DNA of 64,000 bases, taken from NCBI RefSeq assembly GCF_023715645.1, contig NZ_JAMBOP010000002.1:1-64000 (forward strand), given 5' to 3'. The notes beneath the pieces were generated by a model. It searched no databases and was not told the DNA's origin. It worked only from the letters and a program-made list of their open reading frames with translations. Made by a program: the position numbers and the translations under genes. Of this stretch, positions 58,631 through 64,000 are shown in pieces (the stretch's first letter is position 1; each line of letters begins with the position of its first letter). This DNA comes from Bacillus cytotoxicus (lineage in GTDB: Bacteria; Bacillota; Bacilli; Bacillales; Bacillaceae_G).

Positions 58631-59209
58631 TTATGCATTTTTCATTTTTGCAAACACCCATACTTTTAATCGAGAAAATAAAGGAACAAAAACAATTGTT
58701 ACAATAATTCCTTTAATTAAATTAAAAGGTAAAATTGCCGCCACAATCATTTGACGCATTGCACCGCTAGACATAGCAGGTTGACCTAAAAACCAAGTGT
58801 AAGCTGGTAAAATGATGAAATAATTTAGTACACTCATAATAAGAGTCATACAAATTGCTCCTAACATCAATCCAGTTGTTAAACTTTTAATTGTGCGATG
58901 TTTACGGAACAATATAGATGCTGGAAGAATAAAGAGACAGCCAGCGATAAAATTCGCTACTTCCCCTACTGGCACTCCCGTTAAACTTCCATGGATGCCA
59001 TAATAAAGAACGTTTTTAATCGCCTCTACAATTACACCAGAAAGCGGCCCAAAAATAATTGCTATAATTAATGCTGGGACATCACTAAAATCAATTTTCA
59101 AAAAAGGCGGTAATCCTGGAAATGGAAAATCCAGCATCATTAACAAATACGCAATACTGCTTAGCACCGCAATACTCATCATTTTTACTACACTCTTCTG
59201 TTGTTTCAT
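58631..59209 (-). CDS. ribU: riboflavin transporter RibU (ECF S component)
   Basis: Substrate-binding membrane subunit of an energy-coupling-factor riboflavin importer (FmnP/YpaA in B. subtilis). The 192-residue protein has about six helices and the FPFPGLPPFLKIDFSDVPAL motif near residues 28-47. The FMN riboswitch upstream supports the substrate. The EcfA and EcfT partners are encoded elsewhere. Confidence 0.94.
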   Translation of the reverse strand: MKQQKSVVKMMSIAVLSSIAYLLMMLDFPFPGLPPFLKIDFSDVPALIIAIIFGPLSGVIVEAIKNVLYYGIHGSLTGVPVGEVANFIAGCLFILPASILFRKHRTIKSLTTGLMLGAICMTLIMSVLNYFIILPAYTWFLGQPAMSSGAMRQMIVAAILPFNLIKGIIVTIVFVPLFSRLKVWVFAKMKNA

Positions 59210-59283
59210 GTTTCTCTCTCCTTTTCCATCGATCGTCTCATGGAAAGTGGAAAGGTTCTGCTATGCCCAAATATTCTAGCATG

Positions 59284-59313
59284 AAAAAACCCTTTGCATC
59301 AAAAACGCAAAGG
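59284..59313 (-). terminator. expression-platform terminator of the FMN riboswitch
   Basis: CCCTTTGCG and TGCAAAGGG form the stem, followed by T6 on the minus strand. It lies between the riboswitch and ribU. Confidence 0.88.
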
Positions 59314-59377
59314 GAGAAATTTCAGGCACATCAAACAGACGTTCAAATACTTATCTTTTTTGAACGCTTGAACCTCC

Positions 59378-59506
59378 ATCTTCTCCCATCCAGACTGTAC
59401 TGTCGGCTTTGGAATCGCACCAAATCCTGCCTTAACGGCTCGCGGGCTTAGAACAAATACATACGTTCATCACCGCCGGTCGGGATTTTCACCCTGCCCC
59501 GAAGAT
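59378..59506 (-). ncRNA. FMN riboswitch (RFN element)
   Basis: Minus-strand hallmarks in order: ATCTTCGGGGCAGGGTGA, then ATCCCGACCGGCGGTGATG, AGCCCGCGAGCC, GGATTTGGTGCGATTCC, AAGCCGACAGTACAGTCTGG and ATGGGAGAAGAT closing the P1 stem. FMN binding turns ribU off through the following terminator. Confidence 0.96.
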
Positions 59507-59531
59507 AGACCGATATTCTATTTTCCTCACC

Positions 59532-59560
59532 ATTATACACCATCTTGAAAACAATGTGAA
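59532..59560 (-). promoter_or_regulatory. promoter of the ribU riboswitch transcript
   Basis: Minus-strand TTCACA (59560-59555) and TATAAT (59537-59532) with a 17-bp spacer, about 25 nt before the riboswitch. Confidence 0.75.
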
Positions 59561-59744
59561 TGAAAATACTTCTATTTCATTCACATTGCATGGCACTCTA
59601 ACGACTAGTAAATAATATGAAAAAAAAGAACATTTTTTAGCGTCTGTCCCTTTTTGTTAGCAATTCTCTAGCCATTCAGGTGTGAAAGTGATAAGATATG
59701 ATATTGTTAAGAAAACAGCATTTTCTTACAGTGGAGGAAATGTC

Positions 59745-60431
59745 ATGAGTAAAGAAAAAAAACTATCAATTCGAGAAGTTATGAAAAAAAATCTTCGCAA
59801 AGAATACTTTTATTTAAAAAAAGAATTACTGTTCTATTGTCCTGTTGACTCTGGAAAGTTCTCAAGAGAAACATATTATGCTGCCTTTGATAAAGATGGA
59901 ATTAGTATATACCAATATGATAAGCACTCAGACAGTAAGCTAAAAATTTGCGAACGACACCCATGGAAAAGCTGGAGAAAAGTGAAAATCGATCATTATT
60001 TAACAAAGACCCAATTCGTCTTTCAGGGAGAACGGAATTGGATTCTTTCTCTGTTTCATCCAGGAAAGGAAGCTGAAAAAATCATTCAAACTTATACACC
60101 TTTAGAAATAGAGACTGTTTCTAGAACATTTTTAAAGAAACTTCCTGGTTATCGCTCTAATACAACATTAAATATGTATATTGGAACTATTTGCTATACT
60201 GCGCTAATTGCGTTTGTATTAAAAGTTATCGTTCCATTTCAAGTCTTCCAGATCGCTTTGTATTCACTGTCTCTCGGATGTATGTTGCTCGGTCTACTTT
60301 GTTTTGTTATTGGCCTTATTGAACCTACTATTGTCCTATTTAGAACAGAAGAGAAAACAAGAGCGAAAGTATTTTATTATTATAGCTATTTAGCAATTGC
60401 CGGATTTATTTGCCTTTTTATTTTTTGGTAA
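59745..60431 (+). CDS. membrane protein of unknown function
   Basis: A 228-residue protein: a basic soluble N-terminal part of about 130 residues (aromatic-rich, PH-like feel with FQGERNWILSLFHPGKEAE) followed by three to four membrane helices (about 145-225). ATG 59745 has GGAGG 7 nt upstream. I do not recognise a family. It is alone between ribU and the M23 gene and has its own bidirectional terminator. Confidence 0.7.
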   Translation: MSKEKKLSIREVMKKNLRKEYFYLKKELLFYCPVDSGKFSRETYYAAFDKDGISIYQYDKHSDSKLKICERHPWKSWRKVKIDHYLTKTQFVFQGERNWILSLFHPGKEAEKIIQTYTPLEIETVSRTFLKKLPGYRSNTTLNMYIGTICYTALIAFVLKVIVPFQVFQIALYSLSLGCMLLGLLCFVIGLIEPTIVLFRTEEKTRAKVFYYYSYLAIAGFICLFIFW

Positions 60432-60434
60432 CAA

Positions 60435-60464
60435 ACAAAAGAGCTAGGAAACCTAGCTCTTTTG
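60435..60464. terminator. bidirectional terminator
   Basis: ACAAAAGAGCTAGG and CCTAGCTCTTTTGT form a 14-bp stem with a 3-nt loop between convergent genes. Confidence 0.88.
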
Positions 60465-61079
60465 TCAATTGATATGTAATTTTTGCGACGGATAAATGAT
60501 ATCTTTTTGTAGGCTATTTTTCACTTTCAATTCTCCAACAGTTGTTCCAAACTTTCTAGCAATACTCACTAGTGTATCACCCTTTTGTACAACATATACA
60601 GAAGCAGATACTACTGTATTTTGTTTTTCCCCAAGTATTTGCAAAGGATTAATCGCATTCGTTTTTGCTACCGTCCAAGACCATTTGTGAATTTCCAAAT
60701 GTAAATGCGCACCATTAGAATGGCCAGTATTCCCTACCTGTCCGATTATTTGCCCTTGCAAAATCTCTTCCCCCTCTTTCACAAGTCGTTTATTCATATG
60801 TGCATATACTGCTTCATAATCTCTATGTTTAATAAATACAACATGACCATAACTATCCGAAAAATAAGATTTTGTTACAATGCCACCTTGCATAGCTGCA
60901 ATTGAAGTTCCTATTGGTGCAGCAATATCAATACCAAAATGCTTTCCATTTCTCGTTCCAAAATAATCGCTAATTCGTCCATCTACTGGCCATTTCCACC
61001 GTTCTTCCTCAGCAACACCTTCTGCTTGTCCTATAAAAAAGATACAAAAGAAAAACAATATCACCTTTAAAACTTTCAT
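60465..61079 (-). CDS. secreted M23 peptidase with LysM domain
   Basis: A 204-residue cell-wall hydrolase: signal peptide (residues 1-22, VILFFFCIFFIGQAEGVA), a LytM/M23 zinc endopeptidase domain with HFGIDI and HLHLEIH as zinc ligands, and a C-terminal LysM (VYVVQKGDTLVSIARKFG). Probably cuts peptide cross-links outside the cell. ATG 61079 has GGAGG 7 nt upstream. A repeat begins about 18 bp before the start codon. Confidence 0.88.
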   Translation of the reverse strand: MKVLKVILFFFCIFFIGQAEGVAEEERWKWPVDGRISDYFGTRNGKHFGIDIAAPIGTSIAAMQGGIVTKSYFSDSYGHVVFIKHRDYEAVYAHMNKRLVKEGEEILQGQIIGQVGNTGHSNGAHLHLEIHKWSWTVAKTNAINPLQILGEKQNTVVSASVYVVQKGDTLVSIARKFGTTVGELKVKNSLQKDIIYPSQKLHIN

Positions 61080-61097
61080 TGTAAATCCTCCGTTTTC

Positions 61098-61359
61098 TAT
61101 ATAAATCCAACTTAACTTTCCAACATACAAATCGACGCCACGCCAAGCAAAAGGTAACCTGCCACACTTTCTCTATTGTGGTTAATTGTAGAAAAAAGTA
61201 TACAAAAAAAGAAAGAGTCTATTCCTCTTTCTTTTTTTTAAAACTTTGCGCGTGGCAGGAAAAGGCACTGATCGCTTCTATGCATAGCCAGTCGCTCAGG
61301 GCCATTTAAAAAAATGCTTTTCTGTCGATTTTTCATAGAGTGACTGAGTAGTTACGAAA
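61098..61359 (-). repeat. composite structured repeat
   Basis: Left end TATATAAATCCAACTT is from the main family, right end CTGAGTAGTTACGAAA is that of the composite at 30.2-30.46 kb. The core is present on the minus strand (GAGCGACTGGCTATGCATAG and GCGATCAGTGCC). An extra hairpin AAAGAAAGAG/CTCTTTCTTT (61206-61240) is inserted within it. Confidence 0.75.
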
Positions 61360-61424
61360 TATCGTAACTTTCACATTTCGATTATTAGAATATACAAACT
61401 GCACTTTTTTGTGTTTTACTTTAT

Positions 61425-61459
61425 GAAAAAAAGCTTATCACAAAGATAAGCTTTTTTTC
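61425..61459 (-). terminator. terminator of resDE
   Basis: AAAAGCTTATC and GATAAGCTTTT with a 5-nt loop and T7 on both strands. Confidence 0.9.
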
Positions 61460-61472
61460 ATATATCATTTCA

Positions 61473-63242
61473 TCATGCTTCTGCTGGCAAATACACAGAA
61501 AATGTAGTACCCTCACCGACTACACTCGACACTGTTATTCTACCCTCATGTCCGCGCACAATGTTTTTTGCAATCGCAAGCCCTAAACCTGTACCACCTG
61601 TTTTTCCGCGTGTACGAGCTTTATCTGCTTTATAAAAACGCTCAAATAAGAACGGAATATCATCTTCTGGAATACCAACGCCAGAATCTGCAACTTCGAA
61701 TATAATTCCGTTATTTTTCTCATCAATAATAAGCGATACTTTCCCGCCGGCATTTGTATGCCTAAGCGCATTATCTATTAAATTTGTTAACACTTGTTCC
61801 ATTCGATCCGGATCAAAAGAATGCTGCTGTATTGTAGTTCGAAAATCAACTAATAATTGCACTTCTTTTTCCTTTGCTATCCCTTGGAACTTCCGGGCAA
61901 TCTTTTCAACAAACGGAACAACATCTACCTCTGATATATGTAATTCTACATGACCGCTCTCCATTCGAGCTAAATCTAATAATTCATTTACAAGGCGGCC
62001 TAATCGTACAGATTCATCATAAATGATTTGCACAAAGTCATTTATTTCTTCCCTCGTTTGAACAATGTCATCTAAAATTGCTTCGCTATATCCTTGCAGC
62101 ATAACCATCGGTGTACGTAATTCATGCGATACGTTTGCAATAAAATCTTTCCGCATTTTTTCAAGTCGGCGCTCTTCCGTCATATCACGTAGTACCGCAA
62201 CAGCTCCTCGAATCTTTGTCTGATTGTATAGCGGCGTCATCAGTACAACATAATTACCTTTTTCTAAATTTATTTCCACAACTTGCTCTTGTTCACTTTC
62301 TACAACTAAATGAAACAGTTCAACAAGCTCAGATGGTAAACTTACACTTAACTCTATTTCTTTTTCTTCATGCCACACTTGTAAGAAACGCTCTGCTGGC
62401 GGATTAATTACTACAACTTCTCCTTCTTGATTTAGCGTAATAACACCATCTGCCATACTACTTAAAATGCTAAAAAGTTGTTCTTTTTCTTGCTGCAGGG
62501 CATTCATATTAAACTTCAATTGTTTCCCCATTTGATTTAAGGCTGTTGCCAATTCACCGATTTCATCTTGTGAAACCATTGGTACCTTCGCATCAAATTT
62601 TCCGCGTGCTACTTCAAAAGCTACTTCACGCATTTTACGAAGCGGTGCTGTAATCCGAGTTGATAAGAAAAACGCAAAGAATGTTGTTAAAATAATTGCA
62701 ATCCCCGCAGATAAAAAGATAAAATCTGTCGATTTTTCTATTCCTTGTTTTGGTACTTGTAACGATTGATATACAAAAACAGCACCATCTTTTGATGTTT
62801 TTAATGGAACACCGACAACCATAATATCATTTTCATGATTTTTCTTATTCTTTTTATCTGGAACGCTTTTTATTTTTTGTATCTTTTTACGTTCTGTAAA
62901 TACAGCTTGTAACTCTTTGTCATGTTTTAAATCATCTAATGTTAATGTTACCAATCCTTTTTGAGTAGGAGAGGCAGATACTTTATTCTCATCCTTAACA
63001 ATAATAATTCTTGAAAGAGGATCAGCGAATTTATATGCGATATGTTCTATCGTCTTCTCATCCGCCCCCTCTTCTATTAATTCAGAAACGCTCGTTGCAA
63101 CATTCGTCAACCTCGTTTCTCCCATCGTCACATAATAATTGTCGAAAAACTGAGACAGTAAAATAGCGACAAAACCAAGGACGAAAGAAACGAGGAGCAA
63201 GATGGTCATCCATAACTTTCCGACAACACTTTTCCAAAGCAT
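61473..63242 (-). CDS. resE: sensor histidine kinase ResE
   Basis: Sensor for low oxygen and nitric oxide that controls respiratory genes. The 589-residue protein has two membrane helices (about 10-30 and 175-198) around an external domain, HAMP (about 200-250), PAS (about 255-360), HisKA with the phospho-acceptor in NVSHELRTPMVM near residue 372 and a HATPase domain (NALRHTNAGG, GTGLGLAI). ATG 63242 overlaps the resD stop (TGATG). Among its usual targets are qcrABC-type respiratory genes. Confidence 0.93.
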   Translation of the reverse strand: MLWKSVVGKLWMTILLLVSFVLGFVAILLSQFFDNYYVTMGETRLTNVATSVSELIEEGADEKTIEHIAYKFADPLSRIIIVKDENKVSASPTQKGLVTLTLDDLKHDKELQAVFTERKKIQKIKSVPDKKNKKNHENDIMVVGVPLKTSKDGAVFVYQSLQVPKQGIEKSTDFIFLSAGIAIILTTFFAFFLSTRITAPLRKMREVAFEVARGKFDAKVPMVSQDEIGELATALNQMGKQLKFNMNALQQEKEQLFSILSSMADGVITLNQEGEVVVINPPAERFLQVWHEEKEIELSVSLPSELVELFHLVVESEQEQVVEINLEKGNYVVLMTPLYNQTKIRGAVAVLRDMTEERRLEKMRKDFIANVSHELRTPMVMLQGYSEAILDDIVQTREEINDFVQIIYDESVRLGRLVNELLDLARMESGHVELHISEVDVVPFVEKIARKFQGIAKEKEVQLLVDFRTTIQQHSFDPDRMEQVLTNLIDNALRHTNAGGKVSLIIDEKNNGIIFEVADSGVGIPEDDIPFLFERFYKADKARTRGKTGGTGLGLAIAKNIVRGHEGRITVSSVVGEGTTFSVYLPAEA

Positions 63243-63958
63243 CAATCGTTCACAACCTCAAACTTGTAACCAACACCCCATACTGTTACAATCATTTTTG
63301 CTGCATTCGCTGATTTTTTGCTTAATTTCTCACGCAAACGCTTTACATGCGTATCAACCGTACGTAAATCGCCGAAAAATTCATACTGCCATACTTCTTT
63401 TAATAATTGCTCACGGTCAAACACTTTATCAGGTGCCTTGGCTAAAAATAGTAATAATTCATATTCTTTTGGTGTTAAATTCACTTCTTCTCCATCTGCT
63501 GTCACACGATGTGCATCATTATCAATTGTTAAATGAGGAAATACAATAACGTCTTTCGTTGTTGTATCTTGCGTAAAAAATGTTGTTGTTACAGAACGAC
63601 GTAAAACAGCTTTTACACGCAACACAACTTCACGTGGGCTAAACGGTTTTACGATATAATCGTCTGTGCCAACTTCAAATCCTTGCACGCGATTTATTTC
63701 TTCCCCTTTTGCCGTTAGCATAATAATTGGTGTTGCCTTTTTCTCACGAATCCCTTTACATACTTCAATCCCATCTATTCCAGGCATCATAATGTCTAAA
63801 AGGATCAGATCATAATCATTTTCCAATGCTTTTTCTAAAGCCGTTTCTCCGTTGTCAGCTTCGTCAATAATGTACTGCTCTCTCTCCAAATACATTTTTA
63901 ACAAACGACGAATACGATCTTCATCATCTACAATTAAAATCTTTAGTTCATTTCCCAT
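63242..63958 (-). CDS. resD: response regulator ResD
   Basis: OmpR/PhoB-family partner of ResE. The 238-residue protein has a receiver domain (acidic pair Asp11/12, phosphorylated Asp55 in LLDIMMPG, Thr in MLTAKGEE, Lys105 in VKPFSP) and a C-terminal winged helix (RTVDTHVKRLREKL). Identification rests on similarity and pairing with resE. resABC should lie just beyond the window edge. Confidence 0.93.
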   Translation of the reverse strand: MGNELKILIVDDEDRIRRLLKMYLEREQYIIDEADNGETALEKALENDYDLILLDIMMPGIDGIEVCKGIREKKATPIIMLTAKGEEINRVQGFEVGTDDYIVKPFSPREVVLRVKAVLRRSVTTTFFTQDTTTKDVIVFPHLTIDNDAHRVTADGEEVNLTPKEYELLLFLAKAPDKVFDREQLLKEVWQYEFFGDLRTVDTHVKRLREKLSKKSANAAKMIVTVWGVGYKFEVVND

Positions 63959-64000
63959 GGTTATCCGCTGTACACATGCATGTCACAACGGTTCACACCT

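Overview
The window is a 64-kb piece of a low-GC Bacillus chromosome. Gene order matches the Bacillus subtilis dinG-aspB to resDE region, inverted. Protein sequences, the missing mtrB (TRAP) and the abundant small TTTAT-bordered repeats point to the Bacillus cereus group. Several proteins look somewhat diverged from mainstream B. cereus as I remember them, so a basal member such as B. cytotoxicus is possible, but this cannot be settled by eye. I see no prophage, IS element, rRNA, tRNA or CRISPR array. Most genes are on the minus strand; ypjC, ypzI, ansA, fer and one unknown membrane gene are on the plus strand. Layout by rising coordinate: (1) 0.2-5.1 kb: aspB, tseB/ypmB, ypmA, dinG. (2) 5.3-7.6 kb: panBCD behind a leader with an intrinsic terminator. 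(3) 8.0-13.7 kb: seven-gene operon ypjD-dapB-mgsA-bshB1-bshA-cca-birA, linking lysine/cell-wall precursors, methylglyoxal, bacillithiol, tRNA CCA ends and biotin. (4) 14-20 kb: membrane and sporulation-type genes (ypjC, a uracil-DNA-glycosylase-like protein, a YugP-type protease, ypjB, a TIGR01906 protein, ypjA) scattered among many repeats. (5) 20.2-24.9 kb: menaquinol:cytochrome c reductase qcrABC, ypiF, ypiB, ypiA. (6) 25-30.1 kb: aroC-aroB-aroH-hisC and aroA. (7) 30.5-36.5 kb: ndk, hepT-menG-hepS (menaquinone), folE, hbs, spoIVA. (8) 36.7-45.9 kb: yphF, yphE, spoVIF, gpsA, der, the yphA/YIEGIA/capping-subunit operon, ypzI, fni, S1-like ypfD, cmk. (9) 46-52.2 kb: a ypfB-like ORF, ansA, bdr (ypdA), an amidase, a small membrane protein, gudB, mecB. 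(10) 52.3-58.2 kb: a MerR/B12-like regulator, ypbG, ypbE, ypbD, recS, ypbB, then divergent fer. (11) 58.6-64 kb: ribU behind an FMN riboswitch, an unknown membrane gene, an M23/LysM hydrolase, resE and resD. The functions connect. qcrABC, the hep/men genes, fer and resDE serve respiration. The aro genes feed the chorismate needed for menaquinone. bshA, bshB1 and bdr cover bacillithiol synthesis and recycling. The feature least explained by the genes is the repeat load. One intact bcr1-type element (about 154 bp, TTTAT at both ends) and about five remnants are present, and three of these end exactly on the TAA stop codon of a minus-strand gene. A second family of about 17 copies has ends like TATATAAATCCAA and a conserved GAGCGGTCAGGGCC core. 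It folds into nested hairpins with compensatory changes between copies, and four units form a tandem array at 14.94-15.6 kb.
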